DNA of 42,638 bases from Nemertoderma westbladi (taxonomy: Eukaryota; Xenacoelomorpha; Nemertodermatida; Nemertodermatidae). The position numbers and the translations under genes are program-made. The notes below the pieces were generated by a model, which worked only from the letters and a program-made list of their open reading frames with translations, had not been told where the DNA came from and did no database searches. Where the stretch lies: NCBI GenBank assembly GCA_032718475.1, contig JAUCBJ010004712.1:1-42638 (forward strand). Direction: 5' to 3'. Below, one piece after another: positions 23,115-32,549 of the stretch (the first letter of the stretch is position 1; each line of letters opens with the position of its first letter).

Positions 23115-23355
23115 TTTCTTCAGTTTCTCCTAAATTGTAGTAGTCCTATTCTGTTGTTGTTTTCTTTTTAATGATATGATAGTGAACATAGTGTACAGTA
23201 TGCTTTAGTTTGTCAAAATATGTTGTTTTACCAGTTAAGCAAACTTAAAGTTATAGTTGGTCAAAATTTATGGTTGCTTTATTGGTTCTATAGTTTCTCC
23301 TAAATTGTTGTAGTCCTATTCTGTTGTTATTTTCTTTTTAATGATACAATAGTGT
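23115..23355. repeat. direct repeat pair, ~60 bp, about 168 bp apart
   Basis: AGTTTCTCCTAAATTG, then TAGTCCTATTCTGTTGTT and TTTTCTTTTTAATGAT, at about 23123-23178, recur at about 23290-23345. This marks a local duplication between two AT-rich tracts. Confidence 0.7.
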
Positions 23356-23689
23356 TTTACTGTGATAATTATTTTACTATATTTAAAGTTCTTATGTACA
23401 TTTACCGTAAATTTAATAATAATACATTTTCGTTAATTAAAAAATTTTTTTTTTTAATTTAAAAAAAAATAATTTTTGAAAATTAAAAAAATATTTATTT
23501 TTCTGAACTATATCATATATATTATTATATTCCATGGTCTATTTATGGTACCGGTATAATCTATATGACTTATTTATGATAATCTGCAAAGCATTTATCA
23601 AGGCAGAGCCCTGGATATAAACTGTGAATGAATGATAAATATAAATGAATAATTATTGTAATACTAAAATGCAATATAGCTTCATTACG

Positions 23690-23832
23690 CCCATGTGAAG
23701 TTTCCCAGGATTCCCATTCGCAGCGAAAAAAAAACACATCGAAAAGGAATTTGGCCCATTCACTATCATTAGGCAACTTTCGTATTTTCGATCATCTTCC
23801 CAAACAGTGTGGGAAACTTCACATTGGGGGTG
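23690..23832. mobile_element. possible tiny MITE
   Basis: CCATGTGAAGTTTCCCA at about 23693-23709 is matched by its reverse complement (TGGGAAACTTCACATTGGG) at about 23809-23827. The inverted pair encloses about 100 bp. No target-site duplication is clear. Confidence 0.35.
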
Positions 23833-23904
23833 TTTTGGTATTCACGTGCTGCGCGAACTCCTCTTTTTTTGAGGGGGGATGGTCTGTTGATCACTCGGTC
23901 GGAC

Positions 23905-25275
23905 GTTGAGTGAGAAGGTGGATGGGTGGGAAGGGAAGGTGGGTGGGTGGGAAGGTGGGTGGGTGGGAAGGTGGGTGTGTGGTTAAGATGGGAATGTGGG
24001 TGGATGGGAATGTGGGAAGATGGGAATGTGGGAAGATGGGAATGCGGTAAGGTGGATGGGAAGATAGGAATGTAGGAAGGTGGGAATGTAGGAAGATGGG
24101 AATGTGGATGGGAATGTGGGAATATGGGAAGGTGGATGGGAATGTGGGAAGGTGTGTGGGAATGTAGGAAGAGGGGAATGTGGGAAGATGGGAATGTGGG
24201 AAGGTGGATGGGAATGTAGGAAGATGGGAATGTGGGAAGGTAGATGGGAATGTGGGAAGGTGGGTGGGAATGAGGGATACGGGAATGTGGGAAGATGGGA
24301 ATGTGGGAAGATGGGAATGTGGGAAGGTGGATCGGAATGTGGGAAGATGGGAATGTGGGAAGGTGGATCGGAATGTGGGAAGATGGGAATGTGGGAAGGT
24401 GGATCGGAATGTAGGAAGATGATAATGTGGGAAGGTGGATGGGAATGTGGGAATATGGGAATGTGGGAAGGTGGGAGGGAATGTAAGAGGATGGGAATGT
24501 GGGAAGATAGGAAGGTGGATGGGAATGTAGGAAGGTGGGAATGTGGGAAGGTGGATCGGAATGTGGGAAGTTGGGTGGGAATGGGGAATGCGGGTATGTG
24601 GGAAGTTGGGTGGGAATGAGGAATGCGGGTATGTGGGAAGGTGGGTGGGAATGAGGGATACGGGAATGTGGGAAGATGGGAATGTGGGAAGATGGGAATG
24701 TGGGAAGGTGGATCGGAATGTGGGAAGATGGGAATGTGGGAAGGTGGATCGGAATGTGGGAAGATGGGAATGTGGGAAGGTGGATCGGAATGTAGGAAGA
24801 TGAGAATGTGGGAAGGTGGATGGGAATGTGGGAATATGGGGAGGTGGATGGGAATGTGGGAAGGTGTGTGGGAATGTAAGAGGATGGGAATATGGGAAGA
24901 TAGGAAGGTGGATGGGAATGTAGGAAGGTGGGAATGTGGGAAGGTGGATCGGAATGTGGGAAGTTGGGTGGGAATGAGGAATGCGGGTATGTGGGAAGTT
25001 GGGTGGGAATGAGGAATGCGGGTATGTGGGAAGGTGGATGGGAATTTGGGAAGGTGGATGGATGGGAATGTGGGGAGATCAGAATGTGGGAAGGTGGATG
25101 GGAATGTAGAAAGATGGGAAGGTGGATGGGAATGTAGGAAGATGGGAAGGTGGGTGAGAATGTAGGAAGATGGGAATGTGGGAAGATGAGAATTTGGGAA
25201 GTGGATGGGAATGTGGGAAGATGGGAATGTGGAAAGGTGGGAAGGAATGAGGAAGATGGGAATGTGGGAAGCTTC
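23905..25275. repeat. G-rich minisatellite, ~1.35 kb
   Basis: Built from GGGAATGTGGGAAGAT, GGGAAGGTGGAT and GGGAATGTAGGAAGAT words. There is a higher-order repeat: the stretch from about 24272 recurs about 381 bp later from about 24653 (both contain GAGGGATACGGGAATGTGGG), with one small indel later on. The plus strand is almost all purine plus T with GGG every 5-8 bases, and the minus strand stays open for 431 codons of low-complexity Pro/His/Ser protein. Its right edge abuts the broken end of LINE-B. Confidence 0.93.
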
Positions 25276-25279
25276 CAAA

Positions 25280-25773
25280 CTACACTTCCAAACTTACATA
25301 CTTCCAGAATTCAGTTGGATTTGTTGAGGCATTCAGGGTGATTTTACGTTCATATTGACACTTTGCCTTTCGTATATTATGGGTGCAAATATTTCTAGCA
25401 AGTTTATATCTTTCCATTGTATCAGGCGACGGATAGTTGCGGTATGCATGCAATCCTACAGAGTTCCTTGTTCCGAATGGAATTACGAACGTTAATGTCA
25501 TCTTCTTGGGTGGCAGAGAGGAAGAAATGGGTTTGGTGGGAATATGGCGATGTATGATGCAGTAGGCAGGAATGAAATAGTGACCATGATGATTGCGCAG
25601 AGAGGGGAGCGAACAAGGCACGCCATTTATTGAAATTAAATTGATGAATAATTAGCCTTCGAAAATATGGGACAACTAAGTGTTGTAACTGACTTTGGTG
25701 TGTGGAGAGCAACATGAAAGTCAAACAGTACATGGTCGCTGGCACCTAGAGCAGGTCTATAAGTAGGATAATC
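25280..25773 (-). mobile_element. LINE-B third fragment: end of endonuclease and following linker
   Basis: On the minus strand this reads PALGASDHVLFDFHVAL (catalytic SDH motif of the endonuclease) at about 25754-25704, IFSKANYSSI near 25660, and YKLARNICTHNIRKAKCQYE (the conserved linker before the reverse transcriptase of CR1-like LINEs) near 25410-25350. It ends at FWKYVSLEV* near 25280, exactly where the reverse transcriptase should begin. The G-rich minisatellite follows instead. The 15 bases at 25759-25773 are the left target-site duplication of LINE-C. Confidence 0.82.
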
Positions 25774-25779
25774 TCCCTA

Positions 25780-26135
25780 AGTAGGGTAACTTCCCTCCAA
25801 GATACTCAGTTGAGGATATTCTTTGTGAGCTTATACAATTAATTAACAACATCCGAGGCAAAACAGGGAAGCCCATTATAATGACTGGGGACTTCAATTG
25901 CTGACTAGACGATGGCGCAGGCACCACCGATCGCGGTGATTTACTATGATGCAGTCTATCAGGGGCAGATCTACAATGCTTCAATGACCCCCGATTGACC
26001 TGGTAATTGTGGAGACTGCTCTTTTAGACAGTGTTGAGATTACTGTTAAACCATCACCAATCACGAAACATCAGGCCATTGAAACAAATCATTTTATGTG
26101 GTGGATTGATCTTGACAACACCGAACACCTCCAGT
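25780..26135 (+). pseudogene. LINE-C endonuclease remnant
   Basis: C-terminal half of an AP-type endonuclease. ILCELIQLINNIRG leads to TGDFNC near 25883, where a TGA directly follows, then LDDGAGTTDRG. A later segment (LVIVETALLDSVEITV near 26000) is in a shifted frame. The beginning of the domain is absent, as expected for 5' truncation. Confidence 0.65.
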
Positions 26136-26139
26136 TAGA

Positions 26140-27500
26140 ATGATCGACACAGATAAACTCAACAATCTACTTCAAGGTAGCAACTTTGAGGAGGCAACTA
26201 TACACGGAGTTGACGCCACCTGCGACTATATTACATCAGCATTAATTGGTGCGGCCATCACACCGAAAACAAGAAAGACAAAGTGTTGGTTTGAAAGTGA
26301 CTGCCGAGACGCCCAAAGAGAAGTAACACTTTCATTGCTATGCGAGTTGATCCGTCGACTGAGAACCGAGATAAGTATACACGACAACGCCGCCGTTACA
26401 AGAACTTGCTACTAGGGCGGAATTCAGACTCAAATCGAAGGTAGCACCAAAAACCACTGGCCCAACAAGTAACCAAGGAGCCCATCATGGTCTCCGCACT
26501 TCACTTCACTCCTCTCAGCGACCAGTAAACCAAGTCTTCCATCAGTCCCAGAACAACCACATGATATCCTTGATGCACCCATTAATGCTGCTGAAATTAC
26601 AGAGGCCATATCCAATCACAAATCCGGAAAAGCCTCCGGCCCAGACGGAATATCATACGAAGCATTGAAACTTGGGTTTGGTTATATTCTGCCGCATCTT
26701 CTTGTTTTATTTCAGATTTGCTTCTTTTTGGCGATAATTCCAATAGAATGGCTGAATGCGTATCTTTTACCTTTATATAAAGGTAAAGGTCCTAAGTCAC
26801 ATCCTGGAAACTACAGATGTATTGCCCTGCTATCATGTATATTGAAAACCTACACTGCAATCCTGCACAAGAGACACGAGACTGACACTTGAGCGGAATC
26901 AACTGGTGCTTTCCCAGCAGAACAGTTCGGATTCAGGAGGGGTAGATCAACAACAATGGCAGTTCGGCAGCTGTTTAATACAATCTCATCGGTCATTGAA
27001 CTTCCAGTTGGACATTTATATTGTGTCTTTATCGACTTTAAAAGGCCTTTGACTCTGTGAATAGACAACTTCTCTGCTCGAAGCTCTCATCCTGCGGAGT
27101 TAGCAAGGAATAGGAATACTGTGGTCAATCCTGGTGATTAATTTCGTCAGTATATGCGTCGGCAACTACATATTAGACCATATTGCGCGGATCGGGGTAG
27201 TTCAGGGAGATAAAGTTTCACCGCTGTTGTTTTCACTTTTCGTGTACGATCTCCCAGCAACCATCATCACGACGGCATGCCTTGTCTGGATGTACGTGGA
27301 CGACCTTGTAATCGACGGTAAAACAATAGAGGAGGTACAAAATTCGCTCGAAAAACTCGCAGAATATTGCAGGATAAACGAACTCACTGTAAATTTATCA
27401 AAAACAAAAGCTGTTAAATTCCGAAGGGGTGGTAATCTCGCAATATTCTCACCTATAACGGGCAGCACATCGAATTTTGTGACAACTTTGAATAGCTAGG
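26140..27500 (+). pseudogene. LINE-C reverse transcriptase, broken
   Basis: Finger motifs NHKSGKASGPDGISYEALK near 26615 and YKGKGPKSHPGNYRCIALLS near 26775, then a stop near 26892. EQFGFRRGRSTTMAVRQ lies near 26920, CVFIDFKRPLTL near 27025 (region of the first catalytic Asp), VVQGDKVSPLLFSLFV near 27198, and the catalytic YVDD within WMYVDDLVIDG near 27290. ELTVNLSKTKAVKF follows. Both Asp-bearing motifs are still readable, but at least three frame breaks separate them. Confidence 0.82.
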
Positions 27501-27709
27501 AGTGGTACTCTCTACCAAGAATGGCGCCGGAAAACATTACTCACACCTACGTAAGAAAGGTATTGCCTGCTGCGTTTGAATCGCCACCAAAGTAAACCTG
27601 TCCATTGTATCCATGGAAACCACCCAGAAATTATTCCAATCCATAGGCCTACCAACAATCACCTATGGATACGATACATGGAATGAAGATTGAATACTGA
27701 ATGAAGACT

Positions 27710-27978
27710 ACAGTGGGCCCTCATCAACTTACAGTACGTACATATAAACAAAGTGGCATTAGCTTCTTCTAATGTAGTTCGTTTTTTCTAATAATAGATT
27801 CGGCCAATATATATCCCTATCCATGCATGAACAGAAGCTCACTGCGGGGTCCGGTGGCCTGTCGGTAATCGCATTGTGTGTCGGTTCTTGTGTGGGTATA
27901 TTGTTGTGTATGTATGTGTGTTACATATGTTGAAATATCCCTACTATGTAATAATGTGTGTATGTACTTTAATCATCA
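27710..27978. mobile_element. possible small insertion in LINE-C
   Basis: GAATGAAGACT occurs at 27699-27709 and again at 27979-27989. The 269 bp between lack LINE coding sequence, whereas reverse-transcriptase C-terminal coding is visible on both sides (YGYDTWNED before, EHIRKVRAFYWKMW after). The segment includes a GT-rich stretch near 27880-27960. The local sequence is itself made of repeated GAATGAAGA words, so slippage is an alternative to transposition. Confidence 0.45.
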
Positions 27979-27999
27979 GAATGAAGACTGAATGAAGAT

Positions 28000-28380
28000 A
28001 TCTCTTCGTTAGAACACATCCGTAAAGTGCGCGCTTTTTACTGGAAAATGTGGTGCGGTATTTCAAAATACGCCCACACCACCCCAATTCTAGAATATAT
28101 TGACAATTCAGCCAACTCAGACATAAATTTATCGAGTCTTACAGGTTTCAGGCGTCACTCATTAGCCCAGCTCATAGTAAACGGCTGCCATAACAAATTG
28201 TGCGCATTAGAGAACTGCTGGTCCCCAGAAGATTCATGTATCTCTCGTTTGTGTTATTGCCCTGCAATGGAAGCCACCCATTATGACAAATGCAATTACA
28301 TTCCACAGTTTCATTCCAAATTACGCGTTGCACTATTTTTAATGAATCGCGACCTCTCGGCGCCGTCATCAGCATAGTAT
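28000..28380 (+). pseudogene. LINE-C C-terminal domain
   Basis: A 116-residue open stretch ending at the LINE-C stop: FYWKMWCGISKYAHTTP, then FRRHSLAQLIV, then a Cys/His-rich segment (CISRLCYCPAMEATHYDKC) that may be the C-terminal zinc-binding motif found in several LINE proteins. The frame from RT is interrupted upstream. Confidence 0.6.
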
Positions 28381-28571
28381 TAATTTATTTATTATTTTAT
28401 GACACTAACTAACAAATTATTTTATGATCATAATATCTCTTTCTTCCTTGTGCTCTAATTATTTTACTATTATTAATACTTAATTTTACCGTATTTTATA
28501 AATATATATATATAACTTTAATGTCAGTGCACTGCTCAAAAATGTTTGGATATTAAAGTGTTTCAGAATTC

Positions 28572-28850
28572 ATAAGTAGGATTATCAACAATATGTTCCT
28601 CATTTCTGTTAGAATCAGATCGAATATATTCGGTTTTTGGTTGGCACGAAAGCAGGTTGGCTTATCTATGAGTGGGGAGAGAAAGTTATCATTATTTGAT
28701 ATGATAATTTCAGTTTCATATTTGTCACTGGAAGAAAGGGTTTGCCAAATCGTGTCTGCCATATTAAAATCTCCTACAATAAGAATATAACTCTCCTCTC
28801 CTGTTTGCTGAACAGACAACATCGAGTAAGTTGCATACACGTTTTGTGTA
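28572..28850 (-). mobile_element. LINE-B second fragment: middle of endonuclease
   Basis: The minus strand reads SYILIVGDFNMADTIWQ near 28790-28740 (GDFN motif) and KPTCFRANQKPNIFDLILT near 28660-28605. It is bounded on the right by the left target-site duplication of LINE-A copy 2 (28840-28850) and on the left by that of LINE-C (28572-28586). One frameshift lies just before GDFN, within an AGGAGAGGAGAG run. Confidence 0.85.
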
Positions 28851-29955
28851 TTACTACTACTACTACTAGTATCGGCATGCTGCATTGCAGCTGCATTTTT
28901 AAGAATGCTGTGCCGGCTTGTCGACAAAATTGCGCCGCCACAACTCCCTATCACCCATGACATTTGCTAGATCATCCGCATCTTCAAGGCCAGTGTCCTT
29001 TAAGATGCGTCTCAAGAAAGTCATGGGCTGTCCACCATGTTTATTCACTCCATGAGGCTGCCAAAGTACAAGATTATGCACTGGCTGGTCCTCACGGCGA
29101 AAGCAATGTCCTGCAAAGCGGAGGCGATTTTGTTCTAGTGTCAAGCTCGGGGGAACCAATGAGACACCTCCAATGTTATATAATGTCTGGTTGGAGATGT
29201 GTGCGTTTTACTTGACACAATGAACCCGGCGTAGCATTCTTGTGAATGTGCCATGCAGAAATTTGGTGTCCTCAGCAGTTAGAGCCCAGCATGGACTCCC
29301 ATAGAGGAGTACTGGAACTACTGCTGCTCTAAATAATCGGACCTTAAGTTTCCGATTAATTCTCGGTGACTTCCAAATCCTGGAAAGCCTATTCAAGGCT
29401 GCCCATGCCTTTCCCTTACGTATTCGAAGGTCCTCACCTGACTTCCGGATCCATGATCTCAGGTAACAGAAGTCGTCCACATGCTCAAGCATACCATCCT
29501 TTGAGCTTATGCTCATCCGTTCAGAGACTTGCTGAGAACTTTCAAAGTTAACTGTCAAAATTTTGGTCTTTCTGGAGTTAATAAAAAGACCAACACTAGA
29601 AGCAGCATGTTCTAATGAGCTGAGGAGCCGTTGGGCTCCGTCTAGTGATTCTGGGAGTACTCCTAAGTCATCAGCAAAGTCTAGATCAGTTAGGTACTTG
29701 GCAGGATTTCCTCGACTTCTTCAGCCAGTAGGTGGAGTTATCATCACCCCATCATCATTATGATGATCTAAGGACATGCGTAGAACATAGTCAACAACAA
29801 TTATGAACAAGAATGGTGCAAGTGTGTCTCCCTGGAGGACGCCCCATAACACTTCAAATGGTTCTGTGTCACCAATAGTCGGATCAATAGTAGACACAAA
29901 TATTGTCGAACATTGTATACTGATCTGATTGCTGCAATAATTTCATCAGGAATCC
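28851..29955 (-). mobile_element. LINE-A copy 2: 5'-truncated, inserted in LINE-B endonuclease
   Basis: This 1.1-kb copy, on the minus strand, begins inside the reverse transcriptase at GIPDEIIAAIRSV. It keeps DFADDLGVL near 29680, LLYGSPCWALT near 29290 and RNRLRFAGHCFRREDQP near 29130, the terminal ELWRRNF segment, and a 3' UTR ending in ATACTAGTAGTAGTAGTAGT, a clean trinucleotide tail. It is flanked by a perfect 11-bp duplication, CGTTTTGTGTA (28840-28850 and 29956-29966). Frames are better kept than in copy 1, but at least two stops or shifts remain. It supplies the tail structure that is blurred in copy 1. Confidence 0.9.
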
Positions 29956-30465
29956 CGTTTTGTGTATACTTCAGGGTTGGTAGGACTCCGATATAAACAT
30001 CCAAGATTAACAAAGTTATTCTTCTTAGAGCCAAATACTGTAATCCGAACCGACTCTGGTAGGCACGATACAGGAGTATTGGTAATGGTGGGAATATTGT
30101 AGTCAGTTAACCCATCTTTACAGCAGATAATGCCCCTACTACAACCTGGCTTATCAAGATTCGAGTATATATTATAACCAGACAATGTGTAGTTAGTTAC
30201 TCTCTCTATTATATCCAGTTTATAAAACGTTGGTAACACCTCGGTCACAGCGACAACATGGGGATTATGAATGGATACATACATAGGTAAGCAGCTCTGG
30301 TAGTTTATTCAGGAGGTTTTCCGCATTTGTGTACAAAACTTTTAGATCAGAATTAACATGGTTAGTGCAAGACCCTGCTGTTTTGTCCCTGTTGCTTTTA
30401 GAAGAAGCTGCAGTGGTTGTTTGTGGGGGTGGTGTAGTCTGGGAGGAAGGGAATGAGCTAGTCAA
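29956..30465 (-). pseudogene. LINE-B ORF2 start: N-terminal endonuclease
   Basis: VLYTNAENLLNKLPEL near 30335 and PHVVAVTEVLPTF near 30260 are the opening motifs of CR1-like endonucleases (N and E active-site motifs). YNIYSNLDKPGCSRGI near 30175 and LGCLYRSPTNPEVYTK near 30005 follow. A frameshift near 30275 separates the first two. The frame is cut at 29956 by LINE-A copy 2. Confidence 0.82.
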
Positions 30466-31200
30466 TCGACTTGATCAGCCAATGGTGTGGTGATGCTATT
30501 CGGTGAGGAACGCATTTGATTACGCTGTTTCTGCCACTGTTTGTAGGCCTGTTCTTGCTCAAACCGCGATAGGTCAGTCAAAGTATAGTAGTATCTTGTG
30601 TTATTGTGCAAGAAGTAACGTCTAGCAATTAGCTTATTAGCCTCATTACTTGTTGAGAAGATCAGCCGAAGTGGGCGTGGTTTACCACCATCCCTGGGAC
30701 GACCTAGGCTGGAGGTACCCCGGTAGTTCAACTTTTCGTTTAAGGAGTCCTCCAGGTATTTGTTATCTGCTTGACGCTGGATTGGGTTGTCCATCTCCAG
30801 GAAGTCCTCTTATAAGAACATGGTGCTTTCGTTGCTCAGTGTCTAATATCACCTTCTGGATGTCGGTTGTATTAACCAGAGGATGAGAGGCTTGCCTGGT
30901 TTCCTTTCTTTTGCAGCTCTTTGATGACAGAACGGTTCTTGTAGACAACATTGACCCAGTATGACTATTACCATCGATATCAACATCTACATTGCCAAGG
31001 ATGGCATTGGTATCGGACTCGCTAGTTTGCAAATCGGCAACGACTTTCTCTATTTATTCAACCCTGGTCATACAATTTCAGACTTTTCATCGCGGATAGT
31101 TTGCATCGAGACGTTGGGTTTCAGCATCAAGTTCGTCCATAAATTTACGATTTAGGTCAGATAAAATTTCTGCAGAGCAGAAGCCACATGTAAATGATCG
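30462..31200 (-). pseudogene. LINE-B ORF1, broken
   Basis: The minus strand begins with a Cys-pair segment (CGFCSAEILSDLNRKF near 31180), then a TGA, a region rich in acidic and polar residues, HHVLIRGLPGD near 30825, and after a frame change RPLRLIFSTSNEANKLIARR near 30660-30605 and RYYYTLTDLSRFEQEQAY. The latter pieces resemble the RNA-recognition-like fold of LINE ORF1 proteins, which bind the transcript. That comparison is by eye only. Confidence 0.6.
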
Positions 31201-31258
31201 AAAAGAGTAGTCATCACCAACTCGAATTTCCTTTCAGTCCATGTATTAAGGCCAGATT

Positions 31259-31284
31259 GGGGGGGGGGGGGGGGGGGGGGGGGG
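31259..31284. repeat. homopolymer run of 26 G
   Basis: An uninterrupted G run, unusually long for this AT-rich sequence, next to the presumed 5' end of LINE-B. Its length may be affected by assembly or sequencing error. Confidence 0.9.
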
Positions 31285-31387
31285 AAACTGGACGCAATAA
31301 AAATTCATCCCTCTCCAGGGAAAATAGGATGGAAATAACAGATGATTACTTTCAAAAATAAAACTGTAACCTGTTATATTGTGCTTA

Positions 31388-32049
31388 GTTTATTGTTTTG
31401 GTTAAAATAACGTGCCACTGTAATCTGCTCCTTTCCCTAAATTGAGAATTTAACATTGAGGCAGGATATTAATTCGCCAAGTTTTCCCCCTGTCTCGTTA
31501 AGGCAACACGTTCGTGGGGCCATCACCTACCACCTGACCACTGAGGTCAGGCAGTACTGGTTTCGCGGTGTCAGGCTGTCAGGTCTGCAGATTGTTAGTT
31601 TTACAGTGTAGTTCCTCCAGGAGTGTTGGAGGGCTATATCACATTTGAGGCACAATGGTAAGACATTTTTTGATCGATTCCCCTATGCCCGTGGCGAACC
31701 ACTTATACTTTTTTCAAAAGTTTGTTGATTCAGCTACGTCCATAGCAAACCACTTATTTTCATAGTTTGTTGATTCCTCTATGCCCTTATTAAGAAATCT
31801 AATTATTTGAAAGTTTATTTATTAACGTTTTATTTATTTATTAATAGTAGTAATAATAACAATACTTGATTAGCATACAGCACAGTAGGTACCGGTGTAA
31901 CAGGCTGAGATAACTCACCACCAAATATAACTCCCCAGTCTTCTCAGCCTAGGCTGAGAACACTCCCCAGTTTTCTCCCTAGCCTAGATTTCTTAATTAA
32001 CGGAAAGGAGCAGGTTACAGTGGCGGCCTTTTCTAACCAAAACAATTAA
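31388..32049. mobile_element. non-autonomous DNA transposon with ~55-bp TIRs
   Basis: The left end (ATTGTTTTGGTTA ... GCCACTGTAATCTGCTCC ... TTTCC) and the right end, read as reverse complement (ATTGTTTTGGTTA ... GCCACTGTAACCTGCTCC ... TTTCC), agree over about 50 bp. The 660-bp element has no long frame. A related end lies at 68-120. A GC-richer core near 31490-31600 and a CTCAGCCTAGGCTGAG palindrome near 31938 are internal. No target-site duplication is clear, so the superfamily is unknown. Confidence 0.75.
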
Positions 32050-32083
32050 CGGTATCTCAATAACATAGATTACAGTTTTTTCT

Positions 32084-32549
32084 ACTCCCAGGCATGGAAA
32101 TCGATCAACTTGCTTAATTGGCGGAAAAGCTAACCAACCACCAAGGTTAAGGAAGGCAGAATCACCAGCCGATCGCCTCAATGGTTGAAGGCCCACTTTG
32201 AAAAGCTCCTCAATAACGACAGGGTATTGCCTGATAACTTTATAGAAGTAAAAGTGTCTGAGTCTGTACTCCCAGATATTCCCATTGGCGATATCTCCTT
32301 TGCAGAAGTGAAGGCTGCCGCAAGGAAGAGCATTAAGACCAATCGTGCCAGTGGCTGAGTGGAGTAGATAGTGTTCCCCCTGAGGTCTTTAAAATATACC
32401 TGAGTGTTTAAAGCTCATCTATCCCATCATAGTAGACATGTACAGAACAACAAGCAGACAAGAGTCCCACAAGAAATGAAACAAATAAGTTGGTGCCAGT
32501 TCCCATGAAGGGCAACCTAACACTCTATGGTTCTTTTCGGGGAATCTCT
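32084..32549 (+). mobile_element. LINE-A copy 4 fragment
   Basis: Parallels copy 1 from about 9525 to 9965 (CCCAGGCATGGAAATCGATC at the start, GGTTCTTTTCGGGGAATCTC at the end), covering the linker and the first reverse-transcriptase motifs. Several small indels, for example an extra GGCTGA near 32351, break all frames. Both ends are internal to the LINE, so it is a relic. Confidence 0.88.

Larger units (their letters stand above)
25774..28571 (+). mobile_element. LINE-C: 5'-truncated non-LTR retrotransposon inserted in LINE-B
   Basis: Starts inside an endonuclease (KPIIMTGDFNC near 25870, followed by TGA) and continues through a reverse transcriptase to a C-terminal domain ending in a TAG near 28377, plus a ~190-bp AT-rich 3' UTR. 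It is flanked by ATAAGTAGGATAATC (25759-25773) and ATAAGTAGGATTATC (28572-28586), a 15-bp target-site duplication with one mismatch. Removing it and one copy of the duplication restores a continuous LINE-B frame. Several stops and shifts make it inactive. A 269-bp segment at 27710-27978 interrupts its coding part. Confidence 0.88.
29956..31258 (-). mobile_element. LINE-B first fragment: 5' region, ORF1 and start of endonuclease
   Basis: The 5' part of a CR1-like LINE on the minus strand. An ORF1-like protein region (about 31200-30462) precedes the start of ORF2 (30465-29956). The element resumes at 28850 and again at 25773 after the two insertions. Upstream of its presumed 5' end is a run of 26 G (26 C on the sense strand). 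The CR1-like label rests on motif order and style. Confidence 0.78.

Noticed and set aside
23983-25278. 431-codon minus-strand frame of Pro/His/Ser repeats
   Set aside because: Low-complexity translation of the G-rich minisatellite; the opposite strand is also open in several frames.
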